A stretch of 64,000 bases of DNA from the NCBI GenBank assembly GCA_016841445.1, contig JAENZD010000001.1:1488001-1552000 (forward strand), read 5' to 3'. Positions 52,442 through 61,755 of this stretch are shown one piece after another; the first letter of the stretch is position 1, and each line of letters opens with the position of its first letter. The DNA is from Anaerolineaceae bacterium. Its GTDB lineage: Bacteria; Chloroflexota; Anaerolineae; Anaerolineales; Anaerolineaceae. The position numbers and the translations under genes were made by a program. The notes below the pieces were generated by a model. That model made no database searches, had not been told where the DNA came from, and saw nothing but the letters and a program-made list of their open reading frames with translations.

Positions 52442-52936
52442 CTAAGGAACCCGGAGAAATTCAACCTTGTCTTCAGCAAGATCAACAATACAAAAAGTGC
52501 GTGACCCTCTTCCTAAACCACCTAATGCGCCAGGGTTAACCACGCGAGTGTCCCGGATCACTTCATCACGTTTCTCGTGCGTGTGTCCATGAAATATCCA
52601 GTTGAATTTCTTTTGACTGACCAGGTCCATGATTTTATTGTTAATATGACCGTGTGTGGCCGCAACCAGAACCCCACCTAATTTACCCTTGAACACCGTC
52701 CCGGCGAAGTTGTCTTCTCGCATCTTTTCGAAACGGGATTTGATCGCCCCATTGACCTTATCCATATTGCCAATGAGATAAATTACTCTGAATCCATCAA
52801 AATGGGAGACCATTTCCAGGCTGGTCAGGTCCCCACAGTGAATGATCGTTTCTATCTCCTTTTCGCGGAAAACCTCAAGAACATAAGTGAGGTTTGAGAG
52901 GTTATCATGGGTATCGGACATCACACCTATCTTCAT
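52442..52936 (-). CDS. MJ0936/YfcE-family phosphodiesterase
   Basis: A 164-aa calcineurin-like phosphoesterase. Metal-binding motifs are GVMSDTHDN, IIHCGDLTS, LIGNMDKV, ATHGHINN and FHGHTHEKRD; the order and spacing are those of YfcE and MJ0936, which hydrolyse phosphodiesters with Mn or Ni. The NPGALG near the C-terminus is also typical. The ATG at 52936 has GGAG 9 nt upstream. It lies 18 bp upstream of the yjbR-like gene and probably heads the three-gene minus-strand operon. Confidence 0.92.
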   Translation of the reverse strand: MKIGVMSDTHDNLSNLTYVLEVFREKEIETIIHCGDLTSLEMVSHFDGFRVIYLIGNMDKVNGAIKSRFEKMREDNFAGTVFKGKLGGVLVAATHGHINNKIMDLVSQKKFNWIFHGHTHEKRDEVIRDTRVVNPGALGGLGRGSRTFCIVDLAEDKVEFLRVP

Positions 52937-52939
52937 CAC

Positions 52940-53386
52940 TTTTTCTCCAAAATATTTTGTCTACCAATTATACGCGATTTTGAAAGGGTACTTTCCATTT
53001 GTGACCATCCTTCAGGGTCATCCAAAAGTCAATTGTTCATAACCATTGCTAATTTATCGATAGAGCTGAGCGCCATATCAGATCTTCTTGGTTTAGCAGC
53101 TTTTTTTCGAATGTTCAGAGAAATTCTCTAACACGAATAGCATGAAAATTGTTGTATGCCAGCATCAAATCTGTTGGTTCATGGTAATGCATCACTTTTC
53201 AATGCTTGGAATTTTCTATAATGTAAGGATTTTAGGATTACCCTGGATTATCCTTGAAGGATGTCTCCCTTGATAGTCACGTGTGGTAAAATTATCAAAA
53301 TGAAATAATTTTGGTTTTATTGCCTTTTAACAGGATCATTAAATCCGATTTTTATGATAAGGTCACAAGAAAAATTTGGAGTTTCC
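52940..53386. other. intergenic region between divergent genes
   Basis: About 450 bp. A TATAAT on the minus strand near 52968-52973 probably serves the phosphodiesterase operon. An extended -10 (TGGTAAAAT, 53284-53292) may serve the plus-strand TPR gene; no good -35 is seen. Nothing else is recognised. Confidence 0.45.
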
Positions 53387-54325
53387 ATGGCATCATCATT
53401 ACAACAGGGCATAAATGCAGCAAAAACCGGGGATATGCATAAAGCGCTGGATTTCCTCAAGGATGCAATCATAGAAGAACCTCAAAATGCAGAAGTGTGG
53501 GTTTGGATCGCAGCCATTATCGATGACTTTGACAAACAGGAAATTTTTCTCGAAAAAGCATTGGAAATTGACCCGGACAATATTCCTGCCCAACGTGGCT
53601 TAGCCTATTTACAAAAAAGGAAACTGGCTGAGGAAAGCGCTAAAAACGAGCACTTATCCGATCACACCCAGCCCATCTCCCCCTTCCCACCCTCTCAGCG
53701 GCCAAAAATGGACGATGTGTACGGCGGTTGGTCGAAAATAAGAGATCGAGATATGGATGATATCGTCCCATCCCATTCAGGCAATTCACAAGAGGACTTT
53801 GAGGAAGAACCTGTTAAAGGAAAGGAAAACCCGCAAAAACTATCGATCTTTGAATTTACATTGCTGGGCATTGTGGTCGTCGTATTTAGTTTCATCGGGT
53901 TGTTAGCTGCCAGTGCTATTTTTAATTTTGAACTTCCCATGGATTTCATTTGGGGGAATAGACCCAGGTTAGAAATTGATCCACCTTATGCAGGTGTTTT
54001 CCTTTACGAGAATGGCGCATTTTTCGATATCCAGGAATACGAAGGCATCCCCACATCTGAGGTCGGCATGCCAACCAGTTTCGCCACGCAGCCAGTCATT
54101 GTTTTCGCAGAGAAAGATACCATTTTAGATAACCTCAATCTGATCTACCAAAACGGTGCTTATATTCCATTTAAGAGCTATGCAGGTAATAGTGAATCTG
54201 ATTTACTGCAGCCCGTCAGTGAAGTTGAACCGGGCCTTTACTGCCTTCAGCAGCCTGAAACGGTTTCTAATGAAGATGCACTCTTTTGGTGTTTCAAGGT
54301 CGATATTCTTCCGCCCATCGAATAA
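53387..54325 (+). CDS. TPR protein with single membrane helix
   Basis: A 312-aa protein. The N-terminus has two TPR units (INAAKTGDMHKALDFLKDAI, then IFLEKALEIDPDNIPAQRGL). An acidic, disordered linker follows, then one membrane helix (LLGIVVVVFSFIGLLAASAI, residues about 160-180) and an outer domain of about 130 residues of unknown fold. I start at ATG 53387, with GGAG 5 nt upstream; 53354 lacks a site. The TPR part is cytoplasmic by this topology. Function unknown. Confidence 0.75.
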   Translation: MASSLQQGINAAKTGDMHKALDFLKDAIIEEPQNAEVWVWIAAIIDDFDKQEIFLEKALEIDPDNIPAQRGLAYLQKRKLAEESAKNEHLSDHTQPISPFPPSQRPKMDDVYGGWSKIRDRDMDDIVPSHSGNSQEDFEEEPVKGKENPQKLSIFEFTLLGIVVVVFSFIGLLAASAIFNFELPMDFIWGNRPRLEIDPPYAGVFLYENGAFFDIQEYEGIPTSEVGMPTSFATQPVIVFAEKDTILDNLNLIYQNGAYIPFKSYAGNSESDLLQPVSEVEPGLYCLQQPETVSNEDALFWCFKVDILPPIE

Positions 54326-54435
54326 AACCCTGCGTATGACAATTGCATCTCCCCGATATGACCAATAAAATCACCAATAATTTGCCTGACGTCGTATAAT
54401 CATTCTGTTATTAATGACTGGATGAAAAGGTATTG

Positions 54436-56697
54436 ATGTTTCATAACACAATTCTCGAAGCTTATTATATTGCACCGGATATCAGGAAAATCATCGTTCA
54501 GGCCCCCATTATCGCTCAAAAGCGCAAGCCCGGACAATTTGTGATTGTCCATTTATCAGAAACCGGCGAACGCATTCCCCTGACCATTGTCGATTCAGAT
54601 CGAGAAGCAGGTACGATTACGCTGATCGTCCAGGGGATTGGCAAATCCACCAAAGAACTAAACCAGCTTGAAGCAGGTCAGTCCATTAAGGATATTGTTG
54701 GGCCGTTAGGCAATCCTTCAGAGATTGAGAATTTCGGGCATGTGGTCGTCATCGGGGGCGGTGTGGGAACAGCGGTAAGTTTTCCACAAGCTAAAGCCCT
54801 CAAGGAAGCTGGCAGTCACGTCACGGCAATTATTGGTGCGCGGACAAAAGAACTGGTTCTGCTGGAATCGGAATTACGCGAGATTGCAGACGAGGTGCTG
54901 GTTTGCACGGATGATGGCTCTTACCATGTTAAAGGTTTCGTGACGAATCTATTACAATCATTGATTGACCAGGGTAAGCCGGTTGATTATGTACTTGCGG
55001 TTGGCCCCCTGCCGATGATGCGAGCAGTGGCAAACCTGACACGACCATTGGGGATCAAAACAGTTGTCAGCCTCAATTCTATTATGGTGGATGGAACCGG
55101 GATGTGCGGCGGCTGCCGTGTTTCCATCGGTGACGAAACAAAGTTTGCTTGTGTAGACGGCCCGGAGTTCGATGCTCACCTGGTTGACTTTTCCACCCTG
55201 ATGAACCGCAATCGTGCCTATTTCCACGAAGAACAGTGTGCCCTGGAAGCTGCTGCGGAAAAAATCGAACGTGAAAACAAGCGTGAACTGCGTAAGATTC
55301 CTCGCCAGCCAATGCCGGCTCGAGATCCAAAAGAACGCTCGCAAGATTTTGATGAAGTCAACCTGGGTTTTACTGAAGCCCTGGTCCAATTGGAAGCTCA
55401 ACGCTGTTTGAACTGCCGCCGCCCCCTCTGCGTTGAAGGCTGCCCGGTAGGTGTCAAGATCCCTGAGTTCATCCAGCTCATCTCCCAGCAGGAATATATC
55501 TCAGCATCTCGCCTGATCAAAGAAGATAATGTCCTGGCAGCAGTGTGCAGCCGGGTCTGCCCCCAGTCTGACCAATGCGAAGGGGCTTGTATCCTCACAA
55601 AACGCAATGATGCCGTGGCAGTTGGTGCATTAGCCCGGTTTGTGACTGATTACGAACGCGCCCACGGCGACATGATCCCTGAGGCTATCCCCCAACAGTC
55701 TAAGACATGTAAAAAAGTGGCTGTGATCGGATCCGGCCCAGCAGGATTATCATGCGCCGGGGATTTGATCCGCCTTGGCCACGATGTGACTGTGTTTGAA
55801 GCATTCCATGAATTTGGCGGTGTCCTCATTTACGGTATTCCCGAATTCCGCCTCCCCAAAGAAATCGTTCGCGAAGAAGTGGATGCCCTGGCTGCGCTAG
55901 GTGTTGATTTCAGACCCAATACGATCATAGGCGTCGCCTATACCATTGAAGAGCTGATGAACGAGGAGGGATATGACGCGGTCTTCATCGGTGTCGGTGC
56001 AGGCCTGCCTTATTTCATGAAAATCCCAGGCGAGAACCTGGTTGGGATCTATTCCGCAAACGAATTCCTGACCCGTGTTAATTTGATGAAAGCATACCAG
56101 TTCCCCAAATATGACACGCCTATGATCGACTGCAAAGACAAACATGTTGCCGTCATCGGGGGCGGTAATACCGCCCTGGACTCAGTCCGTGTGGCTTTAA
56201 GGTTAGGCGCGAAAAAAGGCAGCATTATCTACCGCAGGACTGAACATGAAATGCCCGCAAGATCCGAGGAGATCGAACATGCCAAAGAAGAAGGTGTAGA
56301 TTTTCAGTTCCTTGAGTCGCCCATTGAATTTTTGGGCGATGAAAAAGGCTGGCTGAAAGAAATGCGGGTTATGAAGATGGAACTGGGTGAACCGGATACC
56401 TCCGGTCGAAGGCGACCTGTGCCCATTGAAGGCTCAGAATTTACCATGCCTGTAGATCTGGTTATCGTCGCGATTGGGAATGGGTCAAACCCGATCATCA
56501 AACGTACCACACCTGACCTCAATTTCAATAAATGGGGCAATATCATGGCCGATGAAAGTTCTATGGCAACCAACATCCCCGGCATTTTCGCAGGCGGTGA
56601 CATTGTCACCGGTGGTGCAACTGTCATCCTGGCGATGGGCGCCGGCAGGCAGGCAGCCAGATCCATTGATGCATATTTGCAATCCAAAAATGACTGA
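54436..56697 (+). CDS. fused NADH-dependent ferredoxin:NADP+ oxidoreductase (NfnAB)
   Basis: A 753-aa fusion. Residues 1-280 match the small subunit NfnA: an FAD-binding ferredoxin-reductase domain (KPGQFVIVHLSE), an NAD domain (VVVIGGGVGTAVSFP) and a [2Fe-2S] site (MCGGCRVSIGD). Residues about 300-753 match NfnB, the GltD-like large subunit. It has two [4Fe-4S] motifs (CLNCRRPLCVEGCPVG and CSRVCPQSDQCEGAC), FAD binding (VAVIGSGPAGLSCAGDL) and NADPH binding (VAVIGGGNTALDS). The enzyme bifurcates electrons between NADPH, NADH and ferredoxin. Most Nfn enzymes are two chains; here they are one. ATG 54436 follows AAAAGG. Cytoplasmic. Confidence 0.9.
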   Translation: MFHNTILEAYYIAPDIRKIIVQAPIIAQKRKPGQFVIVHLSETGERIPLTIVDSDREAGTITLIVQGIGKSTKELNQLEAGQSIKDIVGPLGNPSEIENFGHVVVIGGGVGTAVSFPQAKALKEAGSHVTAIIGARTKELVLLESELREIADEVLVCTDDGSYHVKGFVTNLLQSLIDQGKPVDYVLAVGPLPMMRAVANLTRPLGIKTVVSLNSIMVDGTGMCGGCRVSIGDETKFACVDGPEFDAHLVDFSTLMNRNRAYFHEEQCALEAAAEKIERENKRELRKIPRQPMPARDPKERSQDFDEVNLGFTEALVQLEAQRCLNCRRPLCVEGCPVGVKIPEFIQLISQQEYISASRLIKEDNVLAAVCSRVCPQSDQCEGACILTKRNDAVAVGALARFVTDYERAHGDMIPEAIPQQSKTCKKVAVIGSGPAGLSCAGDLIRLGHDVTVFEAFHEFGGVLIYGIPEFRLPKEIVREEVDALAALGVDFRPNTIIGVAYTIEELMNEEGYDAVFIGVGAGLPYFMKIPGENLVGIYSANEFLTRVNLMKAYQFPKYDTPMIDCKDKHVAVIGGGNTALDSVRVALRLGAKKGSIIYRRTEHEMPARSEEIEHAKEEGVDFQFLESPIEFLGDEKGWLKEMRVMKMELGEPDTSGRRRPVPIEGSEFTMPVDLVIVAIGNGSNPIIKRTTPDLNFNKWGNIMADESSMATNIPGIFAGGDIVTGGATVILAMGAGRQAARSIDAYLQSKND

Positions 56698-58099
56698 CTC
56701 ATATCAGGAAAAACCCCAACCCAAAATCGTCTGCATCGGCGCAGGCAGCTATTCTTTTGGCCTGGGTACCCTTGTTTCGCTGCTACGAAGTGAGATATTA
56801 AAAGGCAGTGAGTTGGTTCTGGTAGATCAGAACGAACCACACCTCGAAATCATGTGCCAGATGGCAGAGTGGTTGAATGAAAAATGGGGAAGCGGTATGC
56901 AGATCCAAGCCTACAACCACCATCAGGCTGCCCTCCCACATGCAGATTTCGTGATCAATGCGATTGAAGTCGGTCCCAGGGAAGGACTTTGGGAATCAGA
57001 TTATAAAATTCCCTTAAAATATGGCATCCGCCAACCTTATGCGGAAAACAGCGGCCCGGGTGGTTTCGCACATGCAGCCCGCAATATTATTCCAGTTCTT
57101 GAGATTGCACAGGCTATGGAGAATTTGTGTCCGGATGCCTGGCTGATCAACTTCACCAACCCCATGCAGCGCATTTGTGCTGCGGTTCACCGGAACACAA
57201 AAATCAAGATCGTCGGTCTTTGCCACCAGTTAGGTGCTGGCTACGCCATGGTGGGTAAAGCGCTTGCGGCTGATCTTAAAATCGAGGTTCCGCCAGAATT
57301 TACCAGCACCCATGCCAGCCCAAGATATTCACCTGCGATGCAGACAACATCACTGCAAGCACTAGAGAAAGTCAAAATCATCGCGGCGGGGCTGAATCAC
57401 TTCACATGGATGCTCTCACTGCATGATCGGAAAAATGGCGATGATCTTTATCCTTTGTTCAGGGAACGCTGGCAGTCCTTACCGGAGAAATTTGAACCGC
57501 TGACACGGCGGGTATTTGACGCATTTAAGCTCTTTCCAATCCCGGGTGATGAGCATCTATGCGAGTACCTGCCCTGGGTCAGCGATCCCATCACACAGCC
57601 CTGGTTGAAATATGAGCTTGAACTTTACGAATGGGATGAGCGCGCCTCAGCCAGGAATCAAAACTGGGATGCGTTAGCAAAAGCGATCCTGATCAAGGAG
57701 AAGTCTGAAACGTTCATCCCGGACTACAGCGAAGGGGCGCTTGAAGTCATTGAAAATATCGTGACGGATGGAAATCTTTTATGGGAAGCCGTCAATATTC
57801 CAAACAGGGGGTTGATTTCGAACCTCCCCGGAGATGCTATTATTGAGGTGCCGGGGACGATCAATACAAAAGGCATACATGGACTCCCTGTAGGCCCTCT
57901 CCCGGACGGCATCGCTGACCTGCTGCATCGCGAGATAACCGTCAGCCACCTCACAGTTGACTCTGTTGTTAATGGTGATCGGAACCTGGCACTGCAAGCG
58001 CTCCTCCTTGATCCGGTCATCCGTGATATGGACCTTGCGAAACAGGTCTTGGAAAACTATTTAACAACATACAGAGATCATCTACCCACCTTCTGGTAG
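56690..58099 (+). CDS. glycoside hydrolase family 4 enzyme
   Basis: A 469-aa GH4 enzyme. The NAD-binding N-terminus is KIVCIGAGSYSFGLGTLVSL. Metal- and substrate-binding motifs include NFTNPMQRI (Asn) and GLCHQLGAGYA (Cys-His, Mn site); both are characteristic of GH4 alpha-glucosidase/galacturonase-type members. The reaction goes through NAD+-assisted oxidation at C3. The substrate is not evident. ATG 56690 lies in the end of the Nfn gene (8-nt overlap), so the genes are coupled. The longer frame from 56474 is discarded because it overlaps Nfn coding. Confidence 0.88.
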   Translation: MTDSYQEKPQPKIVCIGAGSYSFGLGTLVSLLRSEILKGSELVLVDQNEPHLEIMCQMAEWLNEKWGSGMQIQAYNHHQAALPHADFVINAIEVGPREGLWESDYKIPLKYGIRQPYAENSGPGGFAHAARNIIPVLEIAQAMENLCPDAWLINFTNPMQRICAAVHRNTKIKIVGLCHQLGAGYAMVGKALAADLKIEVPPEFTSTHASPRYSPAMQTTSLQALEKVKIIAAGLNHFTWMLSLHDRKNGDDLYPLFRERWQSLPEKFEPLTRRVFDAFKLFPIPGDEHLCEYLPWVSDPITQPWLKYELELYEWDERASARNQNWDALAKAILIKEKSETFIPDYSEGALEVIENIVTDGNLLWEAVNIPNRGLISNLPGDAIIEVPGTINTKGIHGLPVGPLPDGIADLLHREITVSHLTVDSVVNGDRNLALQALLLDPVIRDMDLAKQVLENYLTTYRDHLPTFW

Positions 58100-58164
58100 C
58101 GTTGTTATAATTCTAATATTGTTCAGGTAAATTTTGAAAATATAGTCGATTATTGGAGGTCTGA

Positions 58165-58473
58165 ATGGATCAAAAAGTCATACTCCCTGATGAGGAAAAA
58201 GAGAAAAATAAATCCCCCATTATAAAATTATTAAGTGAACCTCTATCAAAACGTGGTTGGCCTACCTGGCTGGTGTACACGCTGGCAATTATCGGGATTG
58301 TGTATATCCTAAATCCCACATTCGGTTTGCTGGAATTGATCCCTGATAACTTACCCATCATTGGCAATCTTGATGATGGCGTTGCAGTGATGTTCATCCT
58401 GACAGGGATTGTGGAATTCCTCGAGAGCCGGAAAAACAGGAAAACTAAAAATGATGGCAGGGTGGAAAAATGA
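58165..58473 (+). CDS. small membrane protein with YkvA (DUF1232) motif
   Basis: A 102-aa protein with one or two membrane helices. The motif LLELIPDNLPIIGNLDDGVAV is the DUF1232 signature, often seen in small membrane proteins with unknown roles. The N- and C-terminal tails are charged. TTGGAGG lies 8 nt before the ATG. Confidence 0.8.
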   Translation: MDQKVILPDEEKEKNKSPIIKLLSEPLSKRGWPTWLVYTLAIIGIVYILNPTFGLLELIPDNLPIIGNLDDGVAVMFILTGIVEFLESRKNRKTKNDGRVEK

Positions 58474-58559
58474 TTGGCAGGCTTTGATTCATCCATCCTT
58501 CCGATTGATTATAATATAACGACCTTGTGAAAAACTGGAATCCAGGCGCAATTCTAGAG

Positions 58560-58588
58560 TTGACGATTTTAAAAACTCATAGTATATT
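58560..58588 (+). promoter_or_regulatory. cold-shock gene promoter
   Basis: TTGACG at 58560-58565 and TATATT at 58583-58588 with a 17-bp spacer. Predicted start near 58595, giving a leader of about 100 nt before the cold-shock ATG. Long leaders are typical of cold-shock mRNAs, whose structure responds to temperature. Confidence 0.65.
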
Positions 58589-58696
58589 AGTGAAAGATGG
58601 TTAACGGAAGTTCGATAAGAGGTTGTTCGTTTTGATCTTGTTTGGAACGTACGTTAGCAAGACGATAGGAATATTGTACAAAGGAGGTTTCCAGGC

Positions 58697-58912
58697 ATGG
58701 CAGAACGAGAACTTGGCGTTGTCAAGTGGTTCAATGGCGAAAAAGGCTATGGCTTCATCGCACGAGATAATGAAGAGAAAGACGTATTCGTTCACTTTTC
58801 TGCGATCAATGCTGAGGGTTTCCGAACCCTTCGCGAAGGTCAGCGGGTAGAGTTCGAAGTTGTTGACGGTGAAAAAGGCCCCCAAGCCCAAAACGTCGAA
58901 ATTATCGAGTGA
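58697..58912 (+). CDS. cold-shock protein (CspA family)
   Basis: A 71-aa single cold-shock domain. It has the RNA-binding motifs KGYGFI (RNP1) and VFVHFSAI (RNP2), and the starting [11 protein letters not shown]. It binds single-stranded RNA and DNA and prevents secondary structure in the cold. AAAGGAGG is a very strong ribosome site 9 nt upstream. The long leader and an own terminator show a monocistronic gene. Confidence 0.95.
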   Translation: MAERELGVVKWFNGEKGYGFIARDNEEKDVFVHFSAINAEGFRTLREGQRVEFEVVDGEKGPQAQNVEIIE

Positions 58913-58938
58913 ACCATCATCATATTAACTAGTTTAGA

Positions 58939-58969
58939 AAATGCGCTGCCCAAAAAGCAGCGCATTTTT
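58939..58969 (+). terminator. terminator of the cold-shock gene
   Basis: AAATGCGCTGC (58939-58949) pairs fully with GCAGCGCATTT (58957-58967) around a 7-nt loop, ending in a T-run. Confidence 0.9.
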
Positions 58970-59024
58970 GATTCATACATAAACACAAATCCTAGACATC
59001 TATGAATTTACAACAGAATTTTTG

Positions 59025-59441
59025 CTAAAGCTGTTTCTTCATAAAAAAACGCTGATGTCCCGCCGGAAATTCATCCAGCGTGCCGAACACTTCGTATCCC
59101 AACTTCTTGTAAAACCCGGGTGCCTGGAAGCTAAAGGTGTCCAGGTATGAGAATTCAGCACCGCGTTGGCGTCCTTCTTCTTCAGCTTTCAATAAAAGCT
59201 CGCCGCCATAATCCTGCCCACGTAAATCCTCGCGCAGCCACATCAGGTTGATATACAACCAGTTCCAGTAGGTCGCACCGATCACGCCGCCCACCACTTC
59301 ACCTTCCTCATCCTTTACAACAAAACACAGGTTCTTGCCATGATCATCGCCGGCCTGGGATTCGTTGAATTCTGCGATTCCACCCCCGATGATCTCCCAC
59401 TCAGGTTGATCTGATTTTTCAATAACTAAATTCTCTGTCAT
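59025..59441 (-). CDS. GNAT-family acetyltransferase
   Basis: A 138-aa N-acetyltransferase. The acetyl-CoA-binding stretch is MWLREDLRGQDYGGELLLKA (a variant of the RxxGxG/A motif, here RGQDYG), followed by LDTFSFQAPGFYKKLGYEVFG, the usual C-terminal strand pair. The substrate is unknown. It lies alone on the minus strand. Confidence 0.9.
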   Translation of the reverse strand: MTENLVIEKSDQPEWEIIGGGIAEFNESQAGDDHGKNLCFVVKDEEGEVVGGVIGATYWNWLYINLMWLREDLRGQDYGGELLLKAEEEGRQRGAEFSYLDTFSFQAPGFYKKLGYEVFGTLDEFPAGHQRFFMKKQL

Positions 59442-59495
59442 GATAATGACTCCTCCAGTGAAACTTAAGCGTTAGGTAAATGTGATATTCGTGGT

Positions 59496-60278
59496 TTAGT
59501 GCTCTTTTCCTTTGTGAGGCCTTAAAATCCTTCTAATAAACAAGGTAGGTTTTGTATCCCATACCTTGTGCAAATGGCGTGTATAAAATGGAATCCGCCA
59601 GCCCATCCCCTCCCCAATTGCCTGCATGCACGGCACACAAACACCGCAGGGAATCCTCCCGAAAAAGGGTGTATGGCAAAACCAGGTATTTCTGAGGATA
59701 CCCCACCAACCGCGCGCTTTGGCAATTTCATACATATCCCTCTTTGCCAAAGCAGACATTGGGAAATTGAAATACTTAAAGATGTGGTATTCAGGTCGAT
59801 CAATAAATTGCGGGCTGTATCTTAAGATTCGTGTATTGCCAACCCTTTCTAATAGATTAAAATATCGTTCTACCCATTCTGGGTTGTTCGATCGTTCGAT
59901 GCACAATTCCAAATCAAAAATATCCTGCTGCTTGGCATACCGTGCGATAAATTCATACTGCCTGCCCATCGGGGTAATTGCTTGGGCTTCCCGGTTAGCT
60001 TGTGCAATTTCTTCATCCGGCAAAATCTCCGCCACAGGGATATTAATGGTCGGAAGTACCAGGGTTTCTGCTTCGGGATATTTCCTGAACAGCGCTTGTT
60101 TAATTTTTCTTTGCGCTATTTGCTCGTTGCGGACCGATTTCCGGTGCCGGGGGGCAATAAAATAATAGGGCTGAACTGGTTTTTTCTCCATCAGGACAAT
60201 TTCCAGCATCCTGAAGGAGGAATCAGAACCACCTGTCCACAACAATTTGATCGGGTCAGTTTTCTCATTCATGATCAT
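59496..60278 (-). CDS. PP-loop ATPase with C-terminal zinc motif (QueC-like fold)
   Basis: A 260-aa protein. The PP-loop is LLWTGGSDSSFRML near residue 15. The C-terminus holds a CGVCVPCMQAIGEGMG metal motif. This pairing is reminiscent of QueC, which makes 7-cyano-7-deazaguanine, and of PP-loop proteins that adenylate carboxylates or nucleobases; the middle region does not let me assign one. Two starts are close (60278 and 60272), both after GAGGA. An N-terminal fragment of a paralogue lies directly upstream. Confidence 0.7.
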   Translation of the reverse strand: MIMNEKTDPIKLLWTGGSDSSFRMLEIVLMEKKPVQPYYFIAPRHRKSVRNEQIAQRKIKQALFRKYPEAETLVLPTINIPVAEILPDEEIAQANREAQAITPMGRQYEFIARYAKQQDIFDLELCIERSNNPEWVERYFNLLERVGNTRILRYSPQFIDRPEYHIFKYFNFPMSALAKRDMYEIAKARGWWGILRNTWFCHTPFFGRIPCGVCVPCMQAIGEGMGWRIPFYTRHLHKVWDTKPTLFIRRILRPHKGKEH

Positions 60279-60336
60279 TTATTCCTCATATGCAATTACT
60301 AGCCTCGCAAGACAAGAATTGTATTCACTAATTTTA

Positions 60337-60405
60337 TTATAGCGTCGAATCCCACCCGCCCGACCAAAGCAATTTTACCGGTTCATCATTAGTGTAGTTA
60401 TCCAT
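60337..60405 (-). pseudogene. N-terminal fragment of a PP-loop paralogue
   Basis: Minus-strand 22-codon frame reading MDNYTNDEP then VKLLWSGGWDSTL and a stop. The PP-loop SGGxDS is the same as in the next gene (KLLWTGGSDSS). It even has its own ribosome site (GGGAG). The rest is gone, so it is a truncated duplicate or the original 5' end after gene conversion. Confidence 0.65.
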
Positions 60406-60613
60406 TCGCTCCCATTCCACTTTGTATTTTGATAATGATGCTACTATAATTTACTATAATGAAAGGGTCAAGATGGTAAAAAAGAATACCACCCATTAGG
60501 CCAGTAAACAAACTCTTTTGTTGTGCTACAATCGATCTGAATTTCATATATCACGAAAATATTCATATTCTTACATTTGACGAATGCATTTTCCAACGAA
60601 AAGGATCTTATTT
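60406..60613. other. intergenic region between divergent genes
   Basis: Short gap. A TACAAT -10 (60527-60532) with a weak -35 may drive the plus-strand membrane-protein/ABC operon. No gene seen. Confidence 0.4.
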
Positions 60614-60817
60614 ATGCCACAAATTCCTGAGATACTCATACAAATTCTCCCGTTTTTGATTCCGATATTGATCATCCAATTGGGTTTGATGGTCTACTGC
60701 CTGATCGACCTGTCCAAGCGTGAAAAAACCAGCGGCCCAAAATGGCTGTGGGTTTTGCTCATCGTTTTGGGCCAATTCTGGGGTCCGATCCTCTATTTGA
60801 TCATCGGACGGAAATAA
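60614..60817 (+). CDS. small membrane protein, PLDc_N type
   Basis: A 67-aa protein with two hydrophobic helices (FLIPILIIQLGLMVYCLIDL and LWVLLIVLGQFWGPILYLII) joined by KREKTSGPKWL. This is the PLDc_N (phospholipase-D nuclease N-terminal) mini-domain common in front of ABC-2 transporters and in sigma-factor-linked proteins. ATG 60614 has AAGGAT 7 nt upstream. It overlaps the ATPase gene by one base (TAATG), so it is part of the transporter operon. Confidence 0.82.
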   Translation: MPQIPEILIQILPFLIPILIIQLGLMVYCLIDLSKREKTSGPKWLWVLLIVLGQFWGPILYLIIGRK

Positions 60818-61755
60818 TGCTCGCACTTGAAACCAAAGCACTCGCAAAGCAGTATGGCGCTGTCAAAGCACTAGATGGGCTGGACCTTCAAGTACCCCAG
60901 GGGATTATTTTTGGCTTCCTCGGACGCAACGGCGCCGGCAAGACAACCACCATCCGGATGCTGACTGGCCTGGCACACCCTTCCAGCGGGTCCGGGTGGG
61001 TCGCAGGCGTACCCATCACAGACCACCAGTCATTATCCTGGAAGATCGGCTACCTGCCGGAGGAGCCCGCATTCTATACCTGGATGACACCCTGTGAGTT
61101 CCTCGATTATATTGGCCGCATTTTCAGGATCCCATCCAAAGAAAGAAAACATCGCATCGATGAACTGCTTGCAGTTGTCGATTTGCAATCGGCTGCCAAC
61201 CGCCGGATCAAGGGTTTTTCACGCGGAATGCGCCAGAGACTGGGGTTGGCACAAGCCCTTATCAACCAGCCTGAAGTTCTGTTCCTGGATGAACCCGCCA
61301 GCGCACTGGACCCGGAAGGGCGGCGAACCGTCCTAAACCTGGTGATAGAACTGAAGAAAAAACACACCGTCTTTATGTCCACCCACATCCTGGCGGATGC
61401 CGAAGAGGTATGCGACCGGGTTGCGATCATCGACCAGGGAAAATTGATCGTTGAGGATGATAAGACAGCACTACAAAAACATTACTCAAAGCCCATCCTT
61501 GAGCTGGAATGCCGCCTTGAGGACATTGATCGCTTCTCCCATACACTTCAATCATTAAAGGACAAGCCCTGGGTTATTGATATTGAAATTAAAGGAAGCC
61601 TGGCTCAAATACACGTTTCAGCCATTGAGCCTGCCCAGGAGACAGTCTTAGCTGCCGTCCTCCAGTCGAAGCTCCAATTGGTGCGGTTTGAATGGGTTAA
61701 ACCCACCCTTGAAAGTATTTTTCTCAACTTGATCGGAGAAAATCATAACCGATGA
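60817..61755 (+). CDS. ABC-2-type transporter, ATP-binding subunit
   Basis: A 312-aa ATPase. Walker A is GRNGAGKTT, the signature FSRGMRQR and Walker B LFLDEPASALD; the H-loop is MSTHIL. A C-terminal extension of about 90 residues follows, as in drug/antibiotic-type (DrrA-like) exporters. The start is the ATG at 60817; a frame from 60742 would overlap the preceding gene. It is coupled (ATGA) to the permease gene. Confidence 0.92.
   Translation: MLALETKALAKQYGAVKALDGLDLQVPQGIIFGFLGRNGAGKTTTIRMLTGLAHPSSGSGWVAGVPITDHQSLSWKIGYLPEEPAFYTWMTPCEFLDYIGRIFRIPSKERKHRIDELLAVVDLQSAANRRIKGFSRGMRQRLGLAQALINQPEVLFLDEPASALDPEGRRTVLNLVIELKKKHTVFMSTHILADAEEVCDRVAIIDQGKLIVEDDKTALQKHYSKPILELECRLEDIDRFSHTLQSLKDKPWVIDIEIKGSLAQIHVSAIEPAQETVLAAVLQSKLQLVRFEWVKPTLESIFLNLIGENHNR

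Noticed and set aside
56474-56689. Longer N-terminus for the GH4 enzyme
   Set aside because: It would overlap 216 bp of Nfn coding sequence, and the NAD-binding start appears just after ATG 56690.
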